Position numbers and translations under genes: made by a program. From NCBI GenBank assembly GCA_963704815.1, contig CAVPHU010000001.1, positions 1 through 64,000 on the forward strand: a DNA stretch of 64,000 nucleotides. Direction: 5' to 3'. The notes below the pieces were generated by a model. It was not told the origin of the DNA. It saw only the letters and a list, made by a program, of their open reading frames with translations, and did no database searches. This document shows positions 53,086 through 61,726 of the stretch, one piece after another (position 1 is the first letter of the stretch; each line of letters starts with the position of its first letter). This stretch comes from DATKWD01 sp963704815 (GTDB lineage: Bacteria > Actinomycetota > Acidimicrobiia > Acidimicrobiales > Salinilacustritrichaceae).

Positions 53086-53628
53086 ATGGAACCGATCGTC
53101 GAGGCCGTGCACCGAAGCGCCACCCACACGTTCTCCAAGACGCCGGTCGCCGAGATCGTGCTCGTCGAGGGTCTCGGAGTCCACGGCGACGCGCATGCGG
53201 GTGCCACGGTCAAGCACCGATCGCGGGTGGCGACGGACCCGACGCAGCCCAACCTTCGGCAGGTCCACCTGATCCATGCCGAGCTGTTCGACGAGGTGGC
53301 GCCCGCCGGATTCACCGTCGGCCCGGGCGAGATCGGCGAGAACATCACGACGCGGGGCGTCGACCTGCTCGGGCTGCCGACCCGGACCCGACTCCGGTTC
53401 GGGCCCGTCGCCGAGGTCGAGGTCACCGGTCTGCGCAACCCGTGTGTGCAGATCGACCGATTCCAGCCCGGTCTCCAAGGCCAGATGCTCGGGCGCGACG
53501 ATGCCGGCGACCTCGTCCGCAAGGCCGGCGTGATGAGCGTCGTCCTGGTCGGCGGCACCATCCGCCCGAACGACCCGATCACCGTCACGTTGCCGCCCGA
53601 GCCCCACCACCCCCTCCAGAAGGTCTGA
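53086..53628 (+). CDS. MOSC-domain protein
   Basis: A 180-residue MOSC domain: the N-terminal THTFSKTPVAEIVLVEGLGVHGDAHAG, GEIGENITTRGVDLLGLP, and the conserved cysteine in VTGLRNPCVQIDRF that in this superfamily handles sulphur or the molybdenum cofactor. Stand-alone MOSC proteins are often linked to detoxification of N-hydroxylated bases. ATG at 53086 is the clear start. It lies 50 bases before ruvC. Confidence 0.88.
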   Translation: MEPIVEAVHRSATHTFSKTPVAEIVLVEGLGVHGDAHAGATVKHRSRVATDPTQPNLRQVHLIHAELFDEVAPAGFTVGPGEIGENITTRGVDLLGLPTRTRLRFGPVAEVEVTGLRNPCVQIDRFQPGLQGQMLGRDDAGDLVRKAGVMSVVLVGGTIRPNDPITVTLPPEPHHPLQKV

Positions 53629-53678
53629 ACGCGATCGGGTCCGCGTGCGGTGGGGTCGGGCGGCGTAGCATCGAACCC

Positions 53679-54248
53679 GTGTTCGTTCTCGGCATCGATC
53701 CTGGTCTGTCGCGGTGCGGCTACGGCGTGGTGGAGCGCCGGGCCTCGACGACCCGCGTGCACGCCATGGGGGTGTTGCGCACCTCGCCCGATGATGCGGT
53801 CGCCGACCGGCTCGCGGCCATCGCCGACGACCTGTCCGACCTGCTCGACGAGCATCCGGTCGACGTCGTCGCCCTCGAACGGATCCTGTTCCAGGTCAAC
53901 GTCCGTACGGCCATCGGCGTCGCCCAGGCCACCGGTGTGATCATGGCCGAGGCGCGACGCCGAGGTGCCGAGGTCGCCGAGTACTCACCCAACACCGTCA
54001 AACAGACCGTTGCCGGCGACGGCGCGGCCGACAAGTCGCAGATGGAGCGCATGGTGCAGAGCCTGCTCGGGATCACCACCCCGATCCGGCCGGTCGACGC
54101 CGCCGACGCCGTGGGTGTGGCCCTGTGCCACCTCGCCCACGCGCCGCTGGCGGGCCGGATCGACGCCGCGATGGCGGCAAACTCGAACGGCCCCCGGAGT
54201 GGAGGCTCGGCGTCCGTGGCCTCGAACGGCTCCCGGAGGGAATCATGA
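53679..54248 (+). CDS. ruvC: Holliday-junction resolvase RuvC
   Basis: A 189-residue endonuclease resolving Holliday junctions together with RuvAB. Catalytic acids are visible in VLGIDPGLSRCGYG (Asp7), VALERILFQVN (Glu) and RPVDAADAVGVALCH (two Asp). The GTG at 53679 opens the first strand directly. The C-terminus has a ~30-residue Ser/Gly/Asn-rich tail. It overlaps ruvA by four bases (ATGA). Confidence 0.96.
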   Translation: MFVLGIDPGLSRCGYGVVERRASTTRVHAMGVLRTSPDDAVADRLAAIADDLSDLLDEHPVDVVALERILFQVNVRTAIGVAQATGVIMAEARRRGAEVAEYSPNTVKQTVAGDGAADKSQMERMVQSLLGITTPIRPVDAADAVGVALCHLAHAPLAGRIDAAMAANSNGPRSGGSASVASNGSRRES

Positions 54249-54850
54249 TCGGTTCCTTGCGTGGCGACCTCCTCGATAGAGGCGCCGACGAGATCCTGGT
54301 CGAGGTGGGGGGCATCGGCTACCGGGTGGCGGTCAGCCCCACCACGGCGGTGGCCATCGGCGAGGTCCGAGACGAGGTCCTGGTCTTCGTCCACCACCAC
54401 GTGCGCGAAGACGCCGACACGCTCTACGGCTTCCTCACGATCGACGAGCGCCGCTGTTTCAGCGCCCTGCTGGGCGCCCACGGCGTCGGCCCGGCGATGG
54501 CGCTGGCCATCCTGTCGATCCACGCCCCGATCGAGCTGTCGCGGATCCTCGCCGAGGAAGACCTCGATGCGTTGTGTCTGGTCCCCGGCGTCGGCAAGAA
54601 GACGGCGCAACGGCTGCTGATCGAGCTGAAGTCCCGCCTGGCCGTGCCCGATCTCGACGTCTCGTCCACCGAGGCCGAAGCACCCGGTGAAGCCGGTGGC
54701 GGCTCGGCCCGCAGCGATGTGCGCGATGCCCTGGCCGGGCTGGGCTACGGCACCGACGAGATCCGCGCCGTGCTCACCGACCTGCCCGACGACTCCGACG
54801 CGTCCCTGCTGCTCAAGGCCGCACTGCAGCGCCTGGCGATGGCCCGCTGA
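54245..54850 (+). CDS. ruvA: Holliday-junction branch-migration protein RuvA
   Basis: A 201-residue protein with the OB-fold N-terminus (MIGSLRGDLLDRGADEILVEVGGIGYRVAVS), the helix-hairpin-helix middle (LLGAHGVGPAMALAILS; LCLVPGVGKKTAQRLLIELKSRL) and the C-terminal RuvB-binding domain (VRDALAGLGYGTDEIRAVL). It binds four-way junctions and recruits RuvB. It ends five bases before ruvB. Confidence 0.96.
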   Translation: MIGSLRGDLLDRGADEILVEVGGIGYRVAVSPTTAVAIGEVRDEVLVFVHHHVREDADTLYGFLTIDERRCFSALLGAHGVGPAMALAILSIHAPIELSRILAEEDLDALCLVPGVGKKTAQRLLIELKSRLAVPDLDVSSTEAEAPGEAGGGSARSDVRDALAGLGYGTDEIRAVLTDLPDDSDASLLLKAALQRLAMAR

Positions 54851-54855
54851 TCACC

Positions 54856-55890
54856 GTGCGCGAAGAACTCCTCGACCCCGAACCCACCGACGGCGAACTG
54901 CTCGCCGAAGCCGGGCTGCGGCCGAAGTCGCTCGAGGACTTCGTGGGGCAGCACGAGCTCAAGGACCATCTGTCGATCATCCTCGAAGCCGCCCGACGCC
55001 GGGGTCAGGCCGCCGATCACCTCTTGTTCGCCGGCCCCCCGGGGCTCGGCAAGACGACGCTGGCCGAGATCGTGGCCAACGAGATGGAGGTCGGGCACCA
55101 TCCGACCTCTGGCCCGGCCATCGAACGGGCCGGCGACCTGGCGGCGATCCTCACCCAGCTCGAAGAAGGCGACGTCCTGTTCATCGACGAGATCCATCGG
55201 CTCCCTCGGGCGGTCGAGGAGGTCCTCTATCCCGCCATGGAGGACTTCCAGCTCGACATCGTGGTCGGCAAGGGGCCGGCAGCCCGATCCATCCGGCTCG
55301 ACCTGCCCCGCTTCACCCTGGTCGGGGCCACGACCCGGACCGGGCTGATCACCGGACCGCTGCGCGACCGCTTCGGGCTGGTGGCCCGCCTCGACTACTA
55401 CGACGCATCGGAGCTCGAGGAGATCGTGGTTCGGTCCGCCGGCATCCTCGGCGTCGACGTCGATCTGCCCGGTGCGACCGAGATCGCCGGACGCGCTCGC
55501 GGCACGCCGCGCATCGGCAACCGACTGTTGCGGCGCGTCCGCGACTTCGCCGAGGTGCGTGGCGACGGCAGCATCGACCTCGGCACCGCCAAGGAAGGTC
55601 TGCGAACCTTCGGCGTCGATGCGCTCGGCCTCGACAAGGTCGACCGGGCCATCCTCGGCCAGTTGTGCGAGCGCTTCGGCGGGGGCCCGGTCGGGCTTTC
55701 GACCCTGGCCATCGCCATCGGCGAGCAGACCGAGACCGTCGAGGACGTCTACGAGCCGTTCCTGATCCAGCAGGGCCTGCTCATGCGCACCCCTCGGGGT
55801 CGAGTCGCCACGGTCGCGGCCTGGGCGCATCTCGGCCTCGCCGTCCCCGACGGCACCGGCGAGGCGGCAACCCCGAACCTGTTCGGCTGA
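54856..55890 (+). CDS. ruvB: Holliday-junction branch-migration ATPase RuvB
   Basis: A 344-residue AAA+ motor: RPKSLEDFVGQHELKDHL at the N-terminus, Walker A GPPGLGKTT (about 61-69), Walker B LFIDEIHRL, sensor 1 LVGATTRTGLIT, the arginine finger region PLRDRFG, and a winged-helix C-terminus (FLIQQGLLMRTPRGRVAT). GTG start. Complete. Confidence 0.97.
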   Translation: MREELLDPEPTDGELLAEAGLRPKSLEDFVGQHELKDHLSIILEAARRRGQAADHLLFAGPPGLGKTTLAEIVANEMEVGHHPTSGPAIERAGDLAAILTQLEEGDVLFIDEIHRLPRAVEEVLYPAMEDFQLDIVVGKGPAARSIRLDLPRFTLVGATTRTGLITGPLRDRFGLVARLDYYDASELEEIVVRSAGILGVDVDLPGATEIAGRARGTPRIGNRLLRRVRDFAEVRGDGSIDLGTAKEGLRTFGVDALGLDKVDRAILGQLCERFGGGPVGLSTLAIAIGEQTETVEDVYEPFLIQQGLLMRTPRGRVATVAAWAHLGLAVPDGTGEAATPNLFG

Positions 55891-55898
55891 TCGGTGGT

Positions 55899-56273
55899 TC
55901 AGCCTGGGAGTTGGCGGGTGTAGACCACGACGGCGTCGACTTCCTCGTCGCTCAGGTTCGAGAAGCCGGGCATGCCCCCGCGTCCGTTGACGATGACGGC
56001 GGCCTGGTCGGCGGGGTCGGGGAAGTTGGCCTCGGCCGCCCCGCCTCCGAGTCGGGGCCCGACGCTGCCCTGTCCGTTGCCGCCATGGCAGCCGGCACAC
56101 CGACGCCCGTAGACGTCCTGTCCGAGGACCAGCTGCGGATCGCCCTCGGCCGACTCGATGGTCTCGTCGGTCACCGCGTTCGGATCCGCCGGTTCGTAGG
56201 CGAACAGGGCGATGACGAAGACGGCCGTGGCCACCACGGCCACCACTTCGAAGATCTTCACGAGCGTCTTCAT
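55899..56273 (-). CDS. Membrane-anchored c-type cytochrome
   Basis: A 124-residue protein with an N-terminal membrane anchor (IFEVVAVVATAVFVIALFA) and a small cytochrome c domain facing outward: haem motif RRCAGCHG (CxxCH, about 57-61), GSVGPRLGG, and the axial Met in GGMPGFSNLSDEE. It carries electrons in a respiratory chain. Its start overlaps the stop of the DUF6529 gene (ATGA), so both are made together. Confidence 0.9.
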   Translation of the reverse strand: MKTLVKIFEVVAVVATAVFVIALFAYEPADPNAVTDETIESAEGDPQLVLGQDVYGRRCAGCHGGNGQGSVGPRLGGGAAEANFPDPADQAAVIVNGRGGMPGFSNLSDEEVDAVVVYTRQLPG

Positions 56274-56836
56274 CAGAACAGCGACACTCCGGGATCGGTG
56301 GTGAGGAACCACACGGAGCTCGTCAGCCAGGCGAGCACGAGCGCCGCGAATGTGAGGCCGCCGACGATCGGGAGCGTCGTCTTCGGTAGCCCTCGGCTGC
56401 GAAGCGCCAGCACCTTGGCGGCGAACGCCCCGTAGAACACGCAGCCGAGCACCGAGTGGGCGATGGCCCGTCCGTTGGTCTCGGCGAACCCCAGTGACCA
56501 GAGGCAGTGATAGGCGACCGGCAGGGTGAACAGGAATGCCGCGATGCCCGACAGGCGGTGGGCATCGCCCAGCCATGCCGGTCGGGTGTCGCTGCCGACC
56601 CTTCCCCACATCCACAACGACGAGTAGAGCTGGAACCCGGCGAGGATCACCGCGACGGTGGCGAACCAGACCTTGAGCTGGATCTGGCCCGAGAAGAACG
56701 CCTGCACCACGGTCTCGCCGGTGGGATCGTGCACGCGCCCGTACGCACCGAGAAACACCGCGACGGCTGCCCCCACACCTGCGACGCCGAGGAGCCGGCC
56801 CTGGTCGTTCGACGAGGTCTGGGCGGTTTCGCTCAT
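56273..56836 (-). CDS. DUF6529-type membrane protein (possible b-type cytochrome)
   Basis: A 187-residue protein with five or so hydrophobic segments (LLGVAGVGAAVAVFLGAYG; KVWFATVAVILAGFQLYSSL; LSGIAAFLFTLPVAYHCLWSL; IAHSVLGCVFYGAFAAKVLAL; LPIVGGLTFAALVLAWLTSSVWFL). Histidines on successive helices (DAHRLSG, AYHCLW, AIAHSVLG) are spaced like haem ligands in cytochrome b561-type proteins. With the co-translated cytochrome c it may form an electron-transfer module; haem binding is inferred. Confidence 0.78.
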   Translation of the reverse strand: MSETAQTSSNDQGRLLGVAGVGAAVAVFLGAYGRVHDPTGETVVQAFFSGQIQLKVWFATVAVILAGFQLYSSLWMWGRVGSDTRPAWLGDAHRLSGIAAFLFTLPVAYHCLWSLGFAETNGRAIAHSVLGCVFYGAFAAKVLALRSRGLPKTTLPIVGGLTFAALVLAWLTSSVWFLTTDPGVSLF

Positions 56837-56872
56837 CCTGCTCCGTGACATGGCGGCCGGGGAACTCCGCCG

Positions 56873-58027
56873 ATGGTAGAGCACGTACGCTTCGTCGGCG
56901 TGAGCATCGACTTCAACAGTTCCCCCGGGCCCTCGGTCGGTGTCGAGGTAGAGCTCGAGATCGTCGATCGCGCAACCGGCGCCCTGGTCAGTTGCGCCAC
57001 CGAGATCCTCGACGAGATGGGTCGGCCCCATGGCGAGGCTGGGCACCCGAAGGCCAAGCACGAGCTGTTCGAGTGCACGATCGAGATGATCACCGGGATC
57101 TGCCAGTCGCCGGCGGAGGCTCGGGCCGACCTCACCGAGACCCTGGCGGAGATCCGCGAGTTCACCGACCCGCGGGGCCTCGACCTGTTGTGCTCGGGCA
57201 CGCATCCGTTCAGCCACTGGGGTGACCAGGTCGTCAGCCCCGACCCTCGGTATGCGGTGTTGGTCGACGAGATGGGCTGGATGGCCCGACGGCTCCAGAT
57301 CTTCGGCATCCACGTGCATGTGGGCATCCGGTCGCCCGAGCGGGCCATCGCCATCGCCAACGCGCTCTCGGCCTGGATTCCGCACTTCCTCGCCCTGTCG
57401 GCGTCGAGCCCGTTCTGGGAGGGGACCGACACCGGGCTCGCCTCGTGTCGCAGCAAGGTCTTCGAGGGTCTTCCGACCGCCGGCCTGCCCGAGCCGATCG
57501 ACTCGTGGTCCGAGTTCGAGACCTTCATGCGCACGCTGGTCGCAGCCGAGGCCATCGGGACGGTGCGGGAAGTGTGGTGGGACATCCGGCCGCACCCTGA
57601 CTTCGGCACCATCGAGCTTCGCATGTGCGACGGCATCCCGAACCTCGCCGACGTCACGGCGGTCACGGCGCTCTCGCAGTGCCTCGTCGAACACCTCGAT
57701 CGTCGATTCGACGCCGAGGGCGGGCTCGAGCCGCCGGCGCCGTGGTTGTTGCGTCAGAACAAGTGGCGGGCCGCACGTCACGGCCTCGATGCCGAGTTCA
57801 TCGTCGACGAGTCGGGTCGGTGCATCAAGGCGACCGAGGCCATCGCCGATCTGGTGTCGGACCTCGAGCCCATGGCCGACGAGCTCGGGTGCTCGACCGA
57901 ACTCGCCGGGGTGTCCCACGTGCTGCAACACGGGACTTCGGCCGAGGACCAGCGCCGAGTCTTCGAGGAGACGGGCGACCTCGCCGAGGTCGTCCGCCAT
58001 CTCGTCGACCAGTTGGAGCGGCCATGA
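56873..58027 (+). CDS. Carboxylate-amine ligase, YbdK/GCS2 family
   Basis: A 384-residue ATP-dependent ligase related to glutamate-cysteine ligase type 2. Family signs are SVGVEVELEIVD at the N-terminus, KHELFECTIEMITGIC, GTHPFSHWGDQVVSPDPRY, the HVHVG metal-binding strand (FGIHVHVGIRSPERAI), and TIELRMCDGIPN. It forms a gamma-glutamyl-type amide. The short leader before VGVEVE suggests a start at the GTG near 56900 is also possible. It overlaps an M20 amidohydrolase gene by four bases. In a mycothiol maker, true glutathione synthesis is unlikely, so its product is open. Confidence 0.88.
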   Translation: MVEHVRFVGVSIDFNSSPGPSVGVEVELEIVDRATGALVSCATEILDEMGRPHGEAGHPKAKHELFECTIEMITGICQSPAEARADLTETLAEIREFTDPRGLDLLCSGTHPFSHWGDQVVSPDPRYAVLVDEMGWMARRLQIFGIHVHVGIRSPERAIAIANALSAWIPHFLALSASSPFWEGTDTGLASCRSKVFEGLPTAGLPEPIDSWSEFETFMRTLVAAEAIGTVREVWWDIRPHPDFGTIELRMCDGIPNLADVTAVTALSQCLVEHLDRRFDAEGGLEPPAPWLLRQNKWRAARHGLDAEFIVDESGRCIKATEAIADLVSDLEPMADELGCSTELAGVSHVLQHGTSAEDQRRVFEETGDLAEVVRHLVDQLERP

Positions 58028-59208
58028 GCACCGCGCCGGCTGCCGCAGCGCTCCTCGACGACGCCCGTGCGCTCGGGCCCGCGCTCCGGGCCTTCCGATC
58101 CGACCTGCACCGACATCCCGAACTGTCGTGGCAGGAGGTCCGCACCACCGAGCAGGTGGCGGCGAAGCTCAAGTCGCTGGGGCTCGTCGTCGAGCCGTTC
58201 GCCGACATGACCGGCCTGACGGCCGACGTCGTGCTGGGTCCCGGGCCGATCGTCGCGCTCCGAGCCGACCTCGATGCCCTGCCCATCGCCGACCTGTCCG
58301 GCGGTCCCGACGCCTCGACCGTGCCGAGTGTGAGCCACTCGTGCGGTCACGACGTCCACACCACGGCGCTGCTGGGGGCGGCCGAGCTGCTCGTGAACCG
58401 AGCCGGTCGCGCTGCCGGCACCGTCCGGTTGGTGTTCCAGCCCGCCGAGGAGGCCATCCCCGGGGGTGCCCCGGAAGTGTTGCGAACGGGTCGCCTCGAT
58501 CAGGCCGTCGCCATCGCGGCCCTGCACTGCGACCCCTCGCTGATGGTCGGCCGATTCGCGGTTCGTCCGGGGCCGATCACCTCGGCCGCCGACCGACTCC
58601 ACTTCACCCTGCGCGGCGACGGCGGCCACACGGCCCGCCCTCATCTGACCCACGATCTGGTCAACCTGATCGCTCGCCTGGCCGTCGAGCTCCCGGCTCG
58701 CGCGCTCGAGGCGCTCGAGTGGCTCGGTGAGGTCTCGATCGTGTTCGGTCACCTGCAGGCCGGAGACGCTCCGAACGTGATCCCGCAACACGCCGTGCTG
58801 GAGGGAACCCTGCGCACCCGCTCGAAGGCGGTCTGGGACGCCGCGCCCGATGCCGTCCGGGTGGCGGCCTCCGAGCTGCTCGAGCCCGAGGGTGTCGCCT
58901 GGGAGTTCACCCACGAGCGGGGCAACCCCCCGGTGGTGAACGACAAGGAGGTGACCATCTCGGCCCGGTCGGCGCTGGTCGACGTGGTGGGCGACGCGCA
59001 CGTCGACGCCGCCGAGCAGAGCCTCGGCAGCGAGGACTTCTCGTGGTACCTCGAGTCGGTGCCGGGCACGTACATCCGCCTCGGTGTGGCACCCGGTTCG
59101 GAGCCCGCACCCGACCTCCACTGCGGCGACTTCGACGTGCACCCCGACGCCGTGGTGTTCGGCGCAGCCGGGCTGGCGTCCATCGCGCTGCAGCTGCTCG
59201 AACGCTGA
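58024..59208 (+). CDS. M20-family amidohydrolase / N-acyl amino acid hydrolase
   Basis: A 394-residue zinc hydrolase of the M20D type: DLHRHPELSWQEVRT, ALRADLDALPI, metal site HSCGHDVHTTALLGAA, FQPAEEAIPGGA (Glu pair), AALHCDPS, GHTARPHLTHD in the lid domain, and LGSEDFSWYLESVPG near the end. It removes acyl or other groups from amide nitrogen. Its gene is translationally coupled to the YbdK-like ligase, which makes the opposite type of bond. Confidence 0.92.
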   Translation: MSTAPAAAALLDDARALGPALRAFRSDLHRHPELSWQEVRTTEQVAAKLKSLGLVVEPFADMTGLTADVVLGPGPIVALRADLDALPIADLSGGPDASTVPSVSHSCGHDVHTTALLGAAELLVNRAGRAAGTVRLVFQPAEEAIPGGAPEVLRTGRLDQAVAIAALHCDPSLMVGRFAVRPGPITSAADRLHFTLRGDGGHTARPHLTHDLVNLIARLAVELPARALEALEWLGEVSIVFGHLQAGDAPNVIPQHAVLEGTLRTRSKAVWDAAPDAVRVAASELLEPEGVAWEFTHERGNPPVVNDKEVTISARSALVDVVGDAHVDAAEQSLGSEDFSWYLESVPGTYIRLGVAPGSEPAPDLHCGDFDVHPDAVVFGAAGLASIALQLLER

Positions 59209-59227
59209 CGTCGGTACGTTGGCGCCG

Positions 59228-60235
59228 GTGGATCTGGCCGACCTCGACTACGACCTGCCGGCGTCGGCGATCGCCCAGGCTCCGGTCGAGCCCCGCGATG
59301 CTGCTCGACTCCTCGTGGATCGCGGACCGGGGCACACGCCGGACGACCGGCAGATCCGCGACCTCGCCGGCCTGGTCGGGGAGGGCGACGTCGTCGTGGT
59401 CAATTCGAGTCGGGTCTTTCCCGCACGGCTGACGGCCCGCAAGCCGACCGGCGGTGCCGTCGAGGTCCTGCTCGTCGAACAGACCGGTGCCGACACGTGG
59501 ACGGCCTTGGTGAAGCCGTCGCGCCGCCTCGCTCCGGGCAGCACGTTGGAGTGCGGGCCGTTGCACATCTCGGTGGGAGAGTCGAGCGTCGACGGGCGGA
59601 CGCGCACGGTCGAGATCCACACCGACGGGCCCCGTGGAGTGCCCGAGGTGCTCGAAGACGTCGCCGAGGTGGCCCTCCCGCCCTACATCACCGAACCGCT
59701 GGCCGATGCGGCTCGCTACCAGACCGTCTTCGCCGATCGGCCGGGATCGGTCGCGGCGCCGACGGCTGGGTTGCACCTCACGACCGCCTTGCTCGGTCAG
59801 ATCGAGGCGGCCGGGGCCGAGGTTCACGACGTCGATCTGGCCGTCGGGCTCGGCACCTTCCTCCCGGTCACCGCCGAACGCCTCGACGACCACGTGATGC
59901 ACCACGAGCGCTTCGTCGTGGCGCCGAGTGTCCTCGAGGCCTGTGCCCGCGCGGACCGCGTGATCGCCGTCGGCACCACGACGGTGCGTGCACTCGAATC
60001 GGCGGTGCGCGCCGAACACGTCGAACGGACCGACCTGTTCATCAGGCCGGGATTCGACTTCCGCGTCGTCGATGCGCTCCTCACCAACTTCCATCAGCCC
60101 CGGTCGACGCTGCTGGCCCTCCTCGCGGCGTTCGTCGGGCCCCGGTGGCGAGAGTTGTACGAGCACGCACGGTACGCGGGGTATCGCTTCCTCTCCTTCG
60201 GTGATGCCATGTTCCTGCCGGCGCGGCACCGCTGA
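59228..60235 (+). CDS. queA: S-adenosylmethionine:tRNA ribosyltransferase-isomerase
   Basis: A 335-residue enzyme that transfers and isomerises the ribosyl part of SAM onto preQ1-modified tRNA to give epoxyqueuosine. Family signs are LADLDYDLPASAIAQAPVEPRDAARL, VNSSRVFPARL, the AAPTAGLHLTTALL motif and TNFHQPRSTLLALLAAF. GTG start; it overlaps tgt by one base (TGATG), the classical queA-tgt pair leading into yajC-secD-secF. Confidence 0.96.
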   Translation: MDLADLDYDLPASAIAQAPVEPRDAARLLVDRGPGHTPDDRQIRDLAGLVGEGDVVVVNSSRVFPARLTARKPTGGAVEVLLVEQTGADTWTALVKPSRRLAPGSTLECGPLHISVGESSVDGRTRTVEIHTDGPRGVPEVLEDVAEVALPPYITEPLADAARYQTVFADRPGSVAAPTAGLHLTTALLGQIEAAGAEVHDVDLAVGLGTFLPVTAERLDDHVMHHERFVVAPSVLEACARADRVIAVGTTTVRALESAVRAEHVERTDLFIRPGFDFRVVDALLTNFHQPRSTLLALLAAFVGPRWRELYEHARYAGYRFLSFGDAMFLPARHR

Positions 60236-61338
60236 TGCGACCCGAACTGACACGCCATGCCACCGACGGGCGGGCGCGGGTTCACACGGTCCGGACGCCC
60301 CACGGGTCGTTCGAGACTCCCGTGTTCATGCCGGTCGGAACACGTGGCGCGGTGCGCCACCTCGCGGCCGCCGACCACGACCTGCTCGGCGCCGAGGTCG
60401 TGCTCGCCAACACCTATCACCTGATGCTCAGGCCGGGCGACGAGCGCATCGAGCGCCTCGGGGGCCTCCACGGGTTCGCGGGCTGGGACGGCCACTTCCT
60501 CACCGATTCCGGCGGCTACCAGGTGTTCTCGCTCTCGCCCGACGTCGACGACGACGGCGTCCGGTTCCGTTCGACCTACGACGGCTCGACCCACGACTTC
60601 ACCCCCGAGGACGCCGTGCGGGTCCAGCGCAACCTGGGGGCCGACATCCAGATGGTGCTCGACGTCTGCCCGCCGCTGCCGTCCACGCAACCGGTGCTGC
60701 GGTCGGCGGTCGATCGCACGGCGAACTGGGCCGTGCGGGCACGCTCGGCGTTCCTGGCGGGCGACCTCGACCGCCAGGCGCAGTTCGGCATCGTCCAGGG
60801 CGGAACCGATGCCGGTCTCCGTGAGGAGTCGGCCGAGCGCACCGTGGCCTGCGAGTTCGACGGCTATGCCATCGGCGGCCTCTCGGTCGGAGAAGACCGA
60901 TCGGCGCTGCTCGAGACGCTCGACGTGACGACCGGGCACCTCCCCGACGGACAGCTCCGGTACCTGATGGGTGTGGGGGACCCGGTCGGGCTGGTCGAGG
61001 GCATCGCCACGGGCGTCGACATGTTCGACTGCGTGCTTCCGACGCGTCTGGCCCGGCACGGCACCGCGCTGACCTGGTCGGGTCGCAAGAACCTCAAGAA
61101 CCGGGAGTTCGCCGACGACGACCGACCGATCGATCCCGACTTCCACCATCCGGCCACGGGGATGCCGAGCCGGGCGTTCGTCCGCCACCTGCTGAACACG
61201 AGTGAGCCCACGGCCGCACGGTTGCTGACCCTGCACAACGTGGCCTGGCTGATCTCCCTGGTGGCCGACGCCCGCGCGGCGATTCGGGCCGGCACGCTCG
61301 ACGAGCTGCGCGTGCGGACCCGGGCTGCCTGGGCGTGA
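60235..61338 (+). CDS. tgt: tRNA-guanine transglycosylase lacking the zinc cysteines
   Basis: A 367-residue TIM-barrel enzyme exchanging guanine 34 for preQ1. Catalytic parts are intact: LTDSGGYQVFSLS (Asp), GIVQGG, GGLSVGE, LMGVGDPVGLVEGIATGVDMFDCVLPTRLARHG (nucleophile Asp). The zinc module, normally DPxCxCxxC before the SRAYLRHL helix, reads DPDFHHPATGMPSRAFVRHL: all three Cys are replaced (Phe, His, Thr), while the fourth ligand His (LTLHNV) remains. The frame is unbroken, so the change is not an indel effect. A structural substitute for zinc or altered stability is implied. Confidence 0.93.
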   Translation: MRPELTRHATDGRARVHTVRTPHGSFETPVFMPVGTRGAVRHLAAADHDLLGAEVVLANTYHLMLRPGDERIERLGGLHGFAGWDGHFLTDSGGYQVFSLSPDVDDDGVRFRSTYDGSTHDFTPEDAVRVQRNLGADIQMVLDVCPPLPSTQPVLRSAVDRTANWAVRARSAFLAGDLDRQAQFGIVQGGTDAGLREESAERTVACEFDGYAIGGLSVGEDRSALLETLDVTTGHLPDGQLRYLMGVGDPVGLVEGIATGVDMFDCVLPTRLARHGTALTWSGRKNLKNREFADDDRPIDPDFHHPATGMPSRAFVRHLLNTSEPTAARLLTLHNVAWLISLVADARAAIRAGTLDELRVRTRAAWA

Positions 61339-61417
61339 GGTCGCGGGCGAAGTCCTTCGGCGGGCCCTGCGGCAGTAGCATCGCCGGTTCTCCCGTTCCC
61401 CGACTCGAGAGTGGTTG

Positions 61418-61726
61418 ATGGAAGGCCTGCTCATCCTGCCTGTGTTCTTCATCCTGATGTGGGTGTTGTTCATCCTTCCGCAGCAGAAGCGGGTGAAGGC
61501 GCAGCAGCAGTTCATCTCGATGCTCTCGGTCGGCGACCCGGTGGTCACCGCAGGCGGGATTCACGGAACGATCGTCGATCTCGACGACGACACGGTGCGA
61601 CTCGAGGTCGCCGACGGGGTCGAGCTCCGCCTCGCGCGTGGTGCGATCAACGGCGCCCAGCCCGACCGATCGGCGGCCGAGGATGTCGTCGACCAGGCCG
61701 ACGACGCTGCGGAGACCGAGGCCTGA
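61418..61726 (+). CDS. yajC: Preprotein translocase accessory subunit YajC
   Basis: A 102-residue protein with one N-terminal membrane helix (LLILPVFFILMWVLFILP), the family motif QQKRVKAQQQFISMLSVGDPVVTAGGIHGTIV and an acidic tail. It associates with SecDF. A TTG three bases upstream is an alternative start. It overlaps secD by one base (TGATG). Confidence 0.94.
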   Translation: MEGLLILPVFFILMWVLFILPQQKRVKAQQQFISMLSVGDPVVTAGGIHGTIVDLDDDTVRLEVADGVELRLARGAINGAQPDRSAAEDVVDQADDAAETEA

